This document shows, piece by piece, positions 1 to 6,352 of a DNA stretch of 7,359 bases. A program made the position numbers and the translations under genes. Below the pieces are notes generated by a model, which was not told where the DNA came from, ran no database searches, and saw nothing but the letters and a program-made list of their open reading frames with translations. Each line of letters begins with the position of its first letter. The first letter of the stretch is position 1. The DNA is from Acidobacteriota bacterium (GTDB lineage Bacteria > Acidobacteriota > Terriglobia > Terriglobales > Acidobacteriaceae): the NCBI GenBank assembly GCA_021782675.1, contig JAJXUS010000094.1:1-7359 (forward strand), given 5' to 3'.

Positions 1-136
1 TATAGGCGTTGTATTCGGCAGGATCTTTAATCGTAATGGTGCCGGAACTGGAGGCCTGCGCCATCAGATACGGGGCGGCACCGGTGGCGGAGCCGGCCAG
101 CGCCAGCACCATGACATATACGAACTTTCTGTTCAT
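1..136 (-). CDS. Secreted protein, N-terminal 45 codons only (cut by window edge)
   Basis: Reading leftward from the ATG at 136-134, 45 codons stay open to the window edge. The product begins with a short basic stretch (MNRK), a hydrophobic core (residues 5-25, FVYVMVLALAG and onward) and an A-Q-A motif at 26-28, so it has a typical Sec signal peptide with signal peptidase I cleavage expected after Ala28. The mature protein would start SSSGTITIKDPAEYNAY. From memory, acidobacterial secreted proteins with this 'ITIKDPAEYNAY' start continue into a helical, tetratricopeptide-like region, but that part lies outside the window. A GAGGGAG Shine-Dalgarno 7 nt upstream supports the start. It is divergent from the microprotein/dehydrogenase pair. 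Signal peptide: seen. Family: tentative. Confidence 0.8.
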   Translation of the reverse strand, partial: MNRKFVYVMVLALAGSATGAAPYLMAQASSSGTITIKDPAEYNAY

Positions 137-143
137 CAATCGG

Positions 144-150
144 CTCCCTC
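144..150 (-). promoter_or_regulatory. Ribosome binding site of the leftward secreted-protein gene
   Basis: On the minus strand GAGGGAG lies 7 nt before the ATG at 136-134. It is the best Shine-Dalgarno in this region and is why this start is preferred over other leftward frames here. Confidence 0.7.
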
Positions 151-384
151 GCGAACGAGTTCTCTAGTATGACCTGCGACCAGCGCACGGTTTGCGTCCC
201 GATCCTGCCCGGCAACCCTTCCGGAGCGAACTTGGGAGGGGTCATCTTCTGTTGGCCAGAAAATCAAACGGTGACGCGCAGGGGGCGGGCAATCGGGATT
301 ATAAACCGACGACCGGCCTGAACCCGAGTATTCACCACGAACCCTTAGGATGCAAGACCGCGATTCCTAGTAGCATGGGCCATT
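151..384. other. Divergent intergenic region, no confident gene
   Basis: This stretch separates the leftward secreted-protein gene from the rightward microprotein. Promoters for both must lie here, but none matches the sigma70 consensus well. The best candidates are TATAAA at 300-305 (rightward, no good -35), TAGTAG at 368-373 with TTAGGA at 345-350 (17-nt spacer, both half-matches), and CATACT read leftward near 165-170. A 69-codon rightward frame crosses the region and is treated as rejected. Confidence 0.5.
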
Positions 385-389
385 GGAGA
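385..389 (+). promoter_or_regulatory. Ribosome binding site of the 35-residue microprotein
   Basis: GGAGA sits 8 nt before the ATG at 398, the spacing expected for a functional Shine-Dalgarno. It is main evidence that the very short frame downstream is translated. Confidence 0.65.
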
Positions 390-397
390 TCCGGCGC

Positions 398-505
398 ATG
401 AAAGATCGTCTTGATTTGAAACTGGGCAACGTGGCGTGGATGGTGATCGGCATCGCCGCCATTCTGCTGGCCGGACTGTTTTTAATCTTCAAAATTGTCC
501 GCTGA
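398..505 (+). CDS. Single-span membrane microprotein, 35 residues, unknown function
   Basis: ATG at 398, stop TGA at 503-505, 35 residues. Residues 1-11 are charged (MKDRLDLKLGN), residues 12-32 form one uninterrupted hydrophobic segment (VAWMVIGIAAILLAGLFLIF), and the tail is short and basic (KIVR). This is the shape of a small inner-membrane protein or a membrane anchor. No family is recognised. A GGAGA Shine-Dalgarno with 8-nt spacing supports it, and its stop lies 4 nt before the first ATG of the dehydrogenase, so the two are probably cotranscribed and translationally coupled. This matters because neither plausible dehydrogenase start has a good ribosome binding site of its own. The frame is short enough that it could be chance, but the transmembrane composition, binding site and tight spacing together argue for a real gene. 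Confidence 0.65.
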   Translation: MKDRLDLKLGNVAWMVIGIAAILLAGLFLIFKIVR

Positions 506-509
506 GCGC

Positions 510-1265
510 ATGGTTCAAGAATCGTCCGATAATGGCATCATGGACCGCTTGAAACAACTCGCCGGCCAACGGGCCGTTGTCACGGGAGCCAGCCGCGGCA
601 TCGGCGCCGCCGTCGCGCATCGTCTCGCCGCTCTGGGCGCCCACGTTTTTTTGACCGCGCGCGATGCGGACAGGCTCCGCGCCGTGACAGAGGCGATCAT
701 GGCGACAGGCGGCAGCGCCGAAGCTCACGCCTTCGATCTGGCCGAGACCGCGCATATTGCGGAGTTCGCGCAGACCGCCTTGCGCAGCGGCACCTGCAAC
801 ATTCTGGTTAACAATGCCGGCATCGGCCGCTTCGGCGGACCGCTGCATACCATGGACTCCGACAGCTTCGACCGCCTGATGGCCGTCAACCTGCGCGCGC
901 CGTACCTGCTGCTCCGCGCGTTCGCACCAGCGATGATCGCGGCCGGGTCGGGTCACATCATCAACATCTCCTCGCTGGCCAGCCGCAACCCGGTTCCCAA
1001 TGGCGCCGCTTACGCCGGAGCCAAGGCGGGTCTGAACGGCATGATGATCTCTGCCGCCGAGGAGTTGCGGCAGCATCAGGTCCGGGTTTCTCTGGTGGAG
1101 CCGGGTTCCGTGCGGACTGAGTTTGGCGCCGGCCTGGCAGACGCAAAATCGCCCCTGGGCGCAATCGCGGCCGAAGACATCGCCGAGATCGTGGCCTTCC
1201 TGGCGCTGCAGCCGCCGCAGTGTTTTGTCAGTGAAGTGCTGGTTCGTCCGACGCTGAAAAAGTAG
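510..1265 (+). CDS. Short-chain dehydrogenase/reductase (SDR), classical NAD(P)-dependent
   Basis: A complete classical SDR of 251 residues, a Rossmann-fold cytoplasmic oxidoreductase that would reduce a carbonyl or oxidise an alcohol with NAD(P)(H). Visible motifs: cofactor loop TGASRGIG at 25-32, NNAG at 101-104, Asn127 (MAVN), catalytic Ser155, Tyr168 and Lys172 (S-x12-Y-x3-K) and the PG turn at 198-199. Arg29 in the glycine loop and Arg51 at the end of the second strand suggest NADP(H) rather than NAD(H); this is an inference. The C-terminus (EVLVRPT) is of the kind seen in FabG/YdfG-like SDRs, but substrate cannot be read from sequence. Start choice is uncertain: ATG 510 (used here, 4 nt after the microprotein stop), ATG 540 (gives the usual ~10 residues before the first strand) or TTG 495 (overlaps the microprotein by 11 nt). 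None has a clear Shine-Dalgarno. Confidence 0.93.
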   Translation: MVQESSDNGIMDRLKQLAGQRAVVTGASRGIGAAVAHRLAALGAHVFLTARDADRLRAVTEAIMATGGSAEAHAFDLAETAHIAEFAQTALRSGTCNILVNNAGIGRFGGPLHTMDSDSFDRLMAVNLRAPYLLLRAFAPAMIAAGSGHIINISSLASRNPVPNGAAYAGAKAGLNGMMISAAEELRQHQVRVSLVEPGSVRTEFGAGLADAKSPLGAIAAEDIAEIVAFLALQPPQCFVSEVLVRPTLKK

Positions 1266-1283
1266 GGCCTTGCCAGGCCTTTT
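1264..1283 (+). terminator. Possible weak intrinsic terminator after the SDR gene
   Basis: Bases 1264-1270 pair with 1275-1281 (core GGCCT/AGGCC, one G-U pair) around a TGCC loop, with TTTT at 1280-1283. The stem starts inside the stop codon of the dehydrogenase. The stem and T run are short, so termination may be partial. It fits with smc having its own promoter downstream. Confidence 0.45.
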
Positions 1284-1329
1284 CGCTCTAAGGCTCAACT
1301 TGGCCGCTACAAAATGGGTTCGGGCCGTC

Positions 1330-1338
1330 TTATCCACA
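1330..1338 (+). promoter_or_regulatory. Perfect DnaA box (TTATCCACA)
   Basis: TTATCCACA is an exact match to the consensus DnaA-binding 9-mer (TTATNCACA). It lies in the smc upstream region, 19 nt before the predicted -35 element. It is the only perfect box I found in the window; near matches inside coding sequence were ignored. A single box is not an origin. It could be a DnaA regulatory site for smc, or chance. Confidence 0.5.
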
Positions 1339-1357
1339 ATATATGGGGCCTTTCATG

Positions 1358-1386
1358 TTGACCCTGCCCACCCCCACGGCTAGAGT
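1358..1386 (+). promoter_or_regulatory. sigma70-type promoter of smc
   Basis: TTGACC (-35, 1358-1363, 5 of 6 to consensus) and TAGAGT (-10, 1381-1386, 4 of 6) are separated by exactly 17 nt. This is the best promoter in the window. Transcription would start near 1392-1394, giving a leader of about 56 nt that begins at the foot of a strong hairpin. Confidence 0.7.
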
Positions 1387-1392
1387 GAAGCC

Positions 1393-1424
1393 ATTGGCCA
1401 CTGCCCGTAGCGGGCCAGGCCGAT
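1393..1424 (+). promoter_or_regulatory. Stem-loop at the predicted 5' end of the smc mRNA
   Basis: Bases 1393-1399 pair with 1418-1424 (7 pairs, one G-U), then a small internal loop, then 1403-1407 pair with 1411-1415 (GCCCG/CGGGC) around a TAG triloop. Twelve pairs in total. It would fold at the very start of the transcript from the predicted promoter and leave the Shine-Dalgarno at 1437 free. No T run follows, so it is not a terminator. A 5'-end stabilising hairpin is one reading. Confidence 0.5.
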
Positions 1425-1436
1425 TCCCCTTTGTGC

Positions 1437-1441
1437 AGGAG
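1437..1441 (+). promoter_or_regulatory. Ribosome binding site that sets the TTG start of smc
   Basis: AGGAG lies 7 nt before TTG 1449. The only longer in-frame alternative, TTG 1431, would put this site inside the coding sequence and has no binding site of its own. Starting at 1449 gives MLELKRIHILGFKSF, the normal SMC N-terminus. Confidence 0.85.
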
Positions 1442-1448
1442 CACTCGC

Positions 1449-4400
1449 TTGCTGGAACTGAAGCGCATTCACATCCTCGGCTTTAAGTCCTTTTGCGACC
1501 GCACCGACGTAACGCTGGACGGTTCCGGCATCACGGCGATCGTGGGCCCGAACGGCTGCGGCAAATCGAACATCTCCGACGCCATCAGTTGGGTGCTGGG
1601 GGAGCAGTCGGCCAAGAGCCTGCGCGGCATCAAGATGGAAGACGTCATCTTCTCCGGCACGCGGGACCGCAAGCCGACCGGGATGGCAGAGGTGACGCTG
1701 GTCCTGACCGACCCGCAGGTATATGCCCCGGCAGAGACAGAAGAGAGTGACGATCCCGGCGAGACGGACTGGGACGAGACCGCCACGCGCCAGCAGGCGG
1801 CGGCGGAAACCGAAGAGACCATCGCAGAGCTGCAGCCGGGCCAGGTTCTGGAATCCGAGGCGGAAGCAGCGGCGGTCGATCCCGGCGCGGTGGTGTTGAA
1901 GGTCCGGCGGCGCAAGTTCCATCGGAATCACGCGCGCGATGGCGAGGTCATCATCTCCCGCCGCCTGTTCCGCAGCGGCGAGAGCGAGTACCTGCTGAAC
2001 GGCAAGCTGTGCCGGCTGCGCGATATTCACGACGTGCTGTTGGGCACCGGCCTGGGCGCGGAATCCTACGGCATCATCGAGCAGGAGCGAATCGGGCAGC
2101 TTTTGAGCAGCAAGCCACACGACCGTCGCACCATCATTGAAGAAGCTGCGGGCATTACGCGCTTCAAAACCAAGAAGCATCTGGCCGAGCTGCGACTGGA
2201 GCAGGCGAAGCAGAACCTGGCGCGCGTCAACGACATCTTCGATGAAGTCGAGCGGCAGATGAACTCCCTGAAGCGGCAGGCAGCCAAGGCGGAGCGCTAT
2301 GGCGCACTGCGCGAGGAGCTGCGACAGCGCCTGCGCGTCACCCTGGCTACGCGGCTGGGGATGCTGGATGCGGCTTCCGCTGCGGCCGCGGCGGAGATTC
2401 AAGCCTTGTCGGAGGAGATCGATCGCGCCACCGCGATTGTGAATGAGGCCGACGAGCGCCGCGCTGCCGCCGTCGCCGAAGGCTACGCCAGCGAGCAGAC
2501 GGCACGCGAAGCAGGAACTCGGGCGCATGCCGCTTCCGTAGAGCTGGAGCGAACACTGACGCAGTTGCAGTCGAATGAAGAACGGGCTGCGGAGCTGGTG
2601 GTCCGTCTGGAGAGCTTTCAGAAAGAGGTCGCGCAGGTTGCGGCGCAGCTCACGTCTGCGGAAGCGGAGAGTGCGCAGCATCAGGGCTTTCTGGCGGAAG
2701 CACAGGCGGCCTGCGACCGGGCGCGCGCTGACGTGCAACGGCTGCAGGAGTCTGCCCGCACGGCCGCCGGCCAGTTGACCGTAGCGGAGCAGCAGATTGA
2801 GGCTTCGCGGCGCCAGATGATGCACTGGATGAACCAGGCCGCGCAGGCGCGCAATCAGATTGCCCAGGGAGAGAGCAGCCTGGAGTCTCTGGAGCGGGAG
2901 AAAACGCGCCTGACGACGGACCGGGCGGGGCTGGCGGACGAGCTGGCGAAGCTGGGCGTGGAGCGCGGGCAGGCTTCTCTGTCGTTCGATTCGGCCAGCC
3001 AGTTTTTGCAGTCGGCGGAAGCCGACCTGGCGGCGCTGCGCAAGGAGCTGGAGGAGCGCCGGTTGCAGGAATCTGCAGCGCGGCGGCAGGCCGATCAGCT
3101 TCGGGCCGAGCAGGCCACGCTGCAGGGACGCCGCAACTCGCTTGACGCGCTGATCCGCGAGCACAGCTACTCCAGCGACACCGTACGTCGGCTGCTCCGT
3201 ACTGAGACGATGGAGGGTGGCAATGCCCCGGTCGGCGTGCTCGCGGACTTTCTTGAAGTCTCCGGCCAGTATGAGAACGTGGTCGATGAGTTTCTGCGCG
3301 AAGAGCTGAACTACATCGTCGTCAAGAGCTGGAACGACGCGCAGGCCGGCATGCATGTGCTGAAGACGGATGTCGATGGCCGGGCGACGTTTCTGGTGCA
3401 TCCACACGATGCGCAGGCGAAATTCTCCTTCGATCCGGCGGAGGTGCAGCCGCTGGCCGAGCCGCGTGACGGCGTGGTTCGCCTGAAGGATTGCATCCGC
3501 GTGCTGGATGGCTTCGGCAGCTCGCTCGAGGTAATTCTCCCGAAGCTGCGCAACGGCTATGTCGTGCCGGATTCAGAGACCGCGCGCTCGCTGGCGCTTG
3601 AAAATCCCGAGGCATTTTTTCTGGCGCCGAGCGGCGAGTGCTTCCATAACGTGACCGTCACCGGCGGCAAGCCCAGCGTCGAAGGCCCGCTGGCGCTGAA
3701 GCGCGAACTGCGGTTGGCGCAGCAGGCACTAGCCGCCACGGAAGACAAGCTGGCCGCGGCCGAGATGGAAGCGGCGCGCTTCGCGCATCTGGTCACGGAG
3801 CTTTCTACGCGGATCGAGAGCAAATCGGCCGAACGGCGCAAGGCGGAGCAGGAGTCGGCCAACACAGGCGCCGCTCTGCGGCAACTGGAGGCCGAGGTAG
3901 GGCGGCTGGAACGGCGCCTGCAGGAGGCCACCCTAAACGCGGAGCGCATTCACAACTCGCACGCGGAAAAGCTGGCATGGGTGGAGGCGCGGCGCGAAGA
4001 GGCGGAGCAGCACGAGGCTCGCCGCGCTGAGTTTGAGCGGCAGATCGCCGACGCACAGAATGCCCTGGACGGGCTGCGCAGCGCGCGCGACACCGCGCAG
4101 CATGCCGCCAGTACGGCCGCTGCGGAGCTGGCAGGGATTGAAGAACGACGCCGCGGCGCGGCCGCTTCCGCGGAACGGCTCACCCGCATGGTGGAGGAGC
4201 TTCGCCGTCGCGTGCAGGCCCTGAACGGGCAGATTGAATCGGCCATTGCCGAGCAGCGTCAGCGTGCGCTCGATACGGAGCGGCTGGCAGTCCGGGCGGA
4301 GGAGCTGAAGACTGTGCGCGAGCAGGCCCAGATCCAGGCGGCAGAGTTGGCCCAGCGCACGGCTGAGCTGCGGCAGGTGGCAGCCGAGACCGAGCAGCAG

Positions 4401-5240
4401 GTTCGCCAGCTTCGCGGTGAGCTGGAGGCGGTTCGCGAAAAGCGCAGTGAGACCGGACATCGCGCCGCGCGCCTCTCCTCCGATCTGGCGCACACTGAAG
4501 AGACCTGCCTGAAGGAGCTTAGCGTAGCCCCGGATGAGCTGCGCGCCGACACCGCGCTGACGCGGCTGGAGGCAGGTCCGCTGGCCGAAGAAGAAGAGGC
4601 CTGCCGCGCCATGCAGCAAAAGCTTGAAGCCATGGGCCCGGTCAACATGATGGCGCTCGACGAGTACAAAGAAGCGGCGGAACGCCACGCGTTTCTGAAC
4701 ACGCAGCGCATCGATCTGATCGAGTCGATCGAAAACACACAGAGCAGCATCCGCGAGATTGAAGGTGTGCTGCGCAGCAAGTTCGAAGAGGCATTCACCG
4801 CCATCAACGAGAACTTTGCCGCCACCTTTACGCACCTGTTTGGCGGCGGCAACGCGTTTATGAAGCTGACCGATCAGGACAACATCGACGAGAGCGGGAT
4901 CGATATCATCGCGTCGCCTCCGGGGAAAAAGCTGCAGAACGTGCTGCTGCTCTCCGGCGGCGAAAAGGCGCTCACCGCGCTCTCACTGCTGATGGCCATC
5001 TTCAAATATCATCCCAGCCCGTTCTGCGTGCTGGATGAAGTGGACGCAGCGCTCGATGAGTCCAACGTGGGCCGGCTGGCAAACATGCTGCAGGCGATGA
5101 GCCAGCACACCCACTTCATCGTCATCACGCACAGCAAGCGCATGATGCAGACAGCCGACGCCATCTTCGGCGTCACCATGCAGGAGCCTGGCGTGTCGAA
5201 GATCGTCTCTGTGCGGCTGGGTGGCGGGCGCGCTGCCTGA
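1449..5240 (+). CDS. smc: Chromosome partition protein SMC (condensin ATPase)
   Basis: Full-length bacterial SMC, 1263 residues against the usual ~1150-1200. It dimerises at the hinge and, with ScpA/ScpB (not in this window), forms an ATP-driven ring that compacts and segregates the nucleoid. Order: N-terminal head with Walker A GPNGCGKSN at 33-41; acidic insertion ~93-146 followed by a basic stretch to ~163; conserved RSGESEYLLNG at 175-185; first coiled-coil arm ~200-590; hinge ~595-745 including GVLADFLEV and GRATFL; second arm ~750-1060; GPVN at 1063-1066; C-terminal head with signature LSGGEK at 1168-1173, Walker B with Asp1196-Glu1197 and the D-loop ALDE just after. All ATPase residues are present. 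The start is TTG 1449, chosen from the Shine-Dalgarno and the family N-terminus. It is probably a single-gene unit between its own promoter and a strong terminator. The extra length is largely the head insertion. Confidence 0.98.
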   Translation: MLELKRIHILGFKSFCDRTDVTLDGSGITAIVGPNGCGKSNISDAISWVLGEQSAKSLRGIKMEDVIFSGTRDRKPTGMAEVTLVLTDPQVYAPAETEESDDPGETDWDETATRQQAAAETEETIAELQPGQVLESEAEAAAVDPGAVVLKVRRRKFHRNHARDGEVIISRRLFRSGESEYLLNGKLCRLRDIHDVLLGTGLGAESYGIIEQERIGQLLSSKPHDRRTIIEEAAGITRFKTKKHLAELRLEQAKQNLARVNDIFDEVERQMNSLKRQAAKAERYGALREELRQRLRVTLATRLGMLDAASAAAAAEIQALSEEIDRATAIVNEADERRAAAVAEGYASEQTAREAGTRAHAASVELERTLTQLQSNEERAAELVVRLESFQKEVAQVAAQLTSAEAESAQHQGFLAEAQAACDRARADVQRLQESARTAAGQLTVAEQQIEASRRQMMHWMNQAAQARNQIAQGESSLESLEREKTRLTTDRAGLADELAKLGVERGQASLSFDSASQFLQSAEADLAALRKELEERRLQESAARRQADQLRAEQATLQGRRNSLDALIREHSYSSDTVRRLLRTETMEGGNAPVGVLADFLEVSGQYENVVDEFLREELNYIVVKSWNDAQAGMHVLKTDVDGRATFLVHPHDAQAKFSFDPAEVQPLAEPRDGVVRLKDCIRVLDGFGSSLEVILPKLRNGYVVPDSETARSLALENPEAFFLAPSGECFHNVTVTGGKPSVEGPLALKRELRLAQQALAATEDKLAAAEMEAARFAHLVTELSTRIESKSAERRKAEQESANTGAALRQLEAEVGRLERRLQEATLNAERIHNSHAEKLAWVEARREEAEQHEARRAEFERQIADAQNALDGLRSARDTAQHAASTAAAELAGIEERRRGAAASAERLTRMVEELRRRVQALNGQIESAIAEQRQRALDTERLAVRAEELKTVREQAQIQAAELAQRTAELRQVAAETEQQVRQLRGELEAVREKRSETGHRAARLSSDLAHTEETCLKELSVAPDELRADTALTRLEAGPLAEEEEACRAMQQKLEAMGPVNMMALDEYKEAAERHAFLNTQRIDLIESIENTQSSIREIEGVLRSKFEEAFTAINENFAATFTHLFGGGNAFMKLTDQDNIDESGIDIIASPPGKKLQNVLLLSGGEKALTALSLLMAIFKYHPSPFCVLDEVDAALDESNVGRLANMLQAMSQHTHFIVITHSKRMMQTADAIFGVTMQEPGVSKIVSVRLGGGRAA

Positions 5241-5260
5241 CCGGAGATGGCGTTTCTCTG

Positions 5261-5288
5261 CGGCCCGCTACGGCGGGCCGTTTCTTTT
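5261..5288 (+). terminator. Strong intrinsic terminator of smc (UACG tetraloop)
   Basis: A perfect 8-bp GC stem, 5261-5268 (CGGCCCGC) with 5273-5280 (GCGGGCCG), closes a UACG loop, one of the exceptionally stable UNCG tetraloops closed by C-G. TTTCTTTT follows at 5281-5288. It lies 20 nt after the smc stop, so it ends the smc transcript and implies a separate promoter for purC. Confidence 0.85.
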
Positions 5289-5307
5289 GCTCACGGCTCT
5301 CGCCTTT

Positions 5308-5322
5308 CTGCGGAGGCCGCAG
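5308..5322 (+). repeat. Perfect hairpin in the smc-purC gap (6-bp stem, 3-nt loop)
   Basis: CTGCGG (5308-5313) pairs with CCGCAG (5317-5322) across AGG. No T run follows, so it is not a terminator. It stands directly before a second perfect dyad and may be part of a structured purC leader, depending on where purC transcription starts. Confidence 0.4.
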
Positions 5323-5324
5323 TA

Positions 5325-5342
5325 TTCTTGCGAGTGCAAGAA
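5325..5342. repeat. Perfect 7-4-7 inverted repeat upstream of purC
   Basis: TTCTTGC (5325-5331) and GCAAGAA (5336-5342) are exact reverse complements around GAGT. As DNA it is an 18-bp palindrome of operator size, 68 nt before the purC start; as RNA it is a 7-bp hairpin. It does not match the E. coli PurR site or the B. subtilis PurBox as I know them. Confidence 0.45.
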
Positions 5343-5410
5343 AAGTCGCCCAGAAAATCCCGCAGGACAGCAAGCGATCATCTAAGCCAGCGAAAGGGCC
5401 CAACTGACCA

Positions 5411-6307
5411 ATGGAATCATTACTGAGCACCAACTTTCCTGATCTTGAACTCTACGGTCGCGGCAAGGTGCGCGATATCTACCGCGTTGGCGATGCACTG
5501 CTGATTGTAGCGACTGACCGCATCTCGGCCTACGATCACGTGCTGGCCACTGGAATTCCAGGCAAGGGAAAAATCCTTACCCAGCTCTCCCTGTTCTGGT
5601 ACAAGTTCCTCGAAGACCTGGTGCCCAATCACCTGATCACCGGAGACATCAACGAGTATCCGGCAGTGCTGCAGCCTTACCGCGAGCAGCTCTATCTGCG
5701 CTCCATGCTGGTACGGCCGGCAGAGATGTTTCCCATCGAATGCGTCGTTCGCGGCTACCTTTCCGGCTCGGGCTGGCGGGAATATCAGCAGACGGGGAGC
5801 ATCTGCGGCGTAACGCTGCTGAAGGGGCTGCGCGAGTCGGATCGCCTGCCGGAGCCACTGTTTACGCCCGCAACCAAGGCCCCGGACGGCGAGCACGACG
5901 TAAATATTTCCGTGCATGATGCCGGACAACTTATGGGCCCAACCAATGTTGAACTGCTCAGCGATCTGAGCCTGATGATCTATGACCGCGCCTCGCGCCA
6001 CATTGCGCGGCAGGGTCTGATCCTGGCCGATACCAAGTTCGAGTTCGGCATGACGCCCCAGGGCGTGGTGCTGGCCGATGAGGTGCTGACGCCGGATTCT
6101 TCCCGCTACTGGTCCCAGACCGACTACAGACCCGGCGGCCCGCAGAACTCTTTCGACAAACAGTACGTCCGCGACTATCTGACGGAAACGAAGTGGGACC
6201 GGCAGCCTCCCGCTCCCGCACTGCCAGTGAATGTTGTCGCCATGACGCAGGAAAAATACATGGAAGCGTACCGCCGGGTCACCGGGCGGGCGACACTGGA
6301 AGGCTGA
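5411..6307 (+). CDS. purC: Phosphoribosylaminoimidazole-succinocarboxamide synthase (SAICAR synthetase)
   Basis: PurC joins CAIR and aspartate using ATP to make SAICAR in de novo purine synthesis, in the cytoplasm. At 298 residues it belongs to the longer, yeast ADE1-like form rather than the ~235-residue E. coli/Bacillus form. Conserved blocks in order: GKVRD 18-22, ATDRISAYD 34-42, GKGK 51-54, ECVVRGYLSGSGW 110-122, FTPATKA 151-157, EHD 161-163, LADTKFEFG 205-213 and DEVLTPDSSR 223-232. These hold the ATP- and CAIR-binding residues of the family and all look intact. ATG 5411 gives the normal N-terminus; the only Shine-Dalgarno-like run, AAGGG at 5394-5398, is 12 nt away, rather far. No clear promoter is seen after the smc terminator. 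It probably starts an operon with the cvpA-like gene 45 nt downstream. Confidence 0.97.
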   Translation: MESLLSTNFPDLELYGRGKVRDIYRVGDALLIVATDRISAYDHVLATGIPGKGKILTQLSLFWYKFLEDLVPNHLITGDINEYPAVLQPYREQLYLRSMLVRPAEMFPIECVVRGYLSGSGWREYQQTGSICGVTLLKGLRESDRLPEPLFTPATKAPDGEHDVNISVHDAGQLMGPTNVELLSDLSLMIYDRASRHIARQGLILADTKFEFGMTPQGVVLADEVLTPDSSRYWSQTDYRPGGPQNSFDKQYVRDYLTETKWDRQPPAPALPVNVVAMTQEKYMEAYRRVTGRATLEG

Positions 6308-6352
6308 GGCGGTGCGGTGCGGCGCCTGCCCGGCCGCTCCGCAAACCTGACT

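Noticed and set aside
27..245. 72-codon minus-strand frame at the left edge
   Set aside because: It overlaps the signal-peptide gene in another frame; the latter has the better ribosome binding site and a convincing secreted N-terminus.
489..1337. 282-codon minus-strand frame opposite the SDR gene
   Set aside because: The SDR motifs on the plus strand are unambiguous; the antisense product has no family resemblance.
1380..3407. 675-codon open frame on the minus strand opposite smc
   Set aside because: It lies entirely antisense to a firmly identified gene, is rich in Arg, Gln, Leu and His as expected of a GC-rich shadow frame, and shows no domain.
5325..5342. CIRCE heat-shock operator, because of the GAGTGC string
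   Set aside because: CIRCE needs TTAGCACTC-N9-GAGTGCTAA; the left half is absent and the actual dyad is centred elsewhere.
6309..6324. Short GCGGT tandem repeat between purC and cvpA
   Set aside because: Only about three imperfect copies of five bases; expected in GC-rich sequence.
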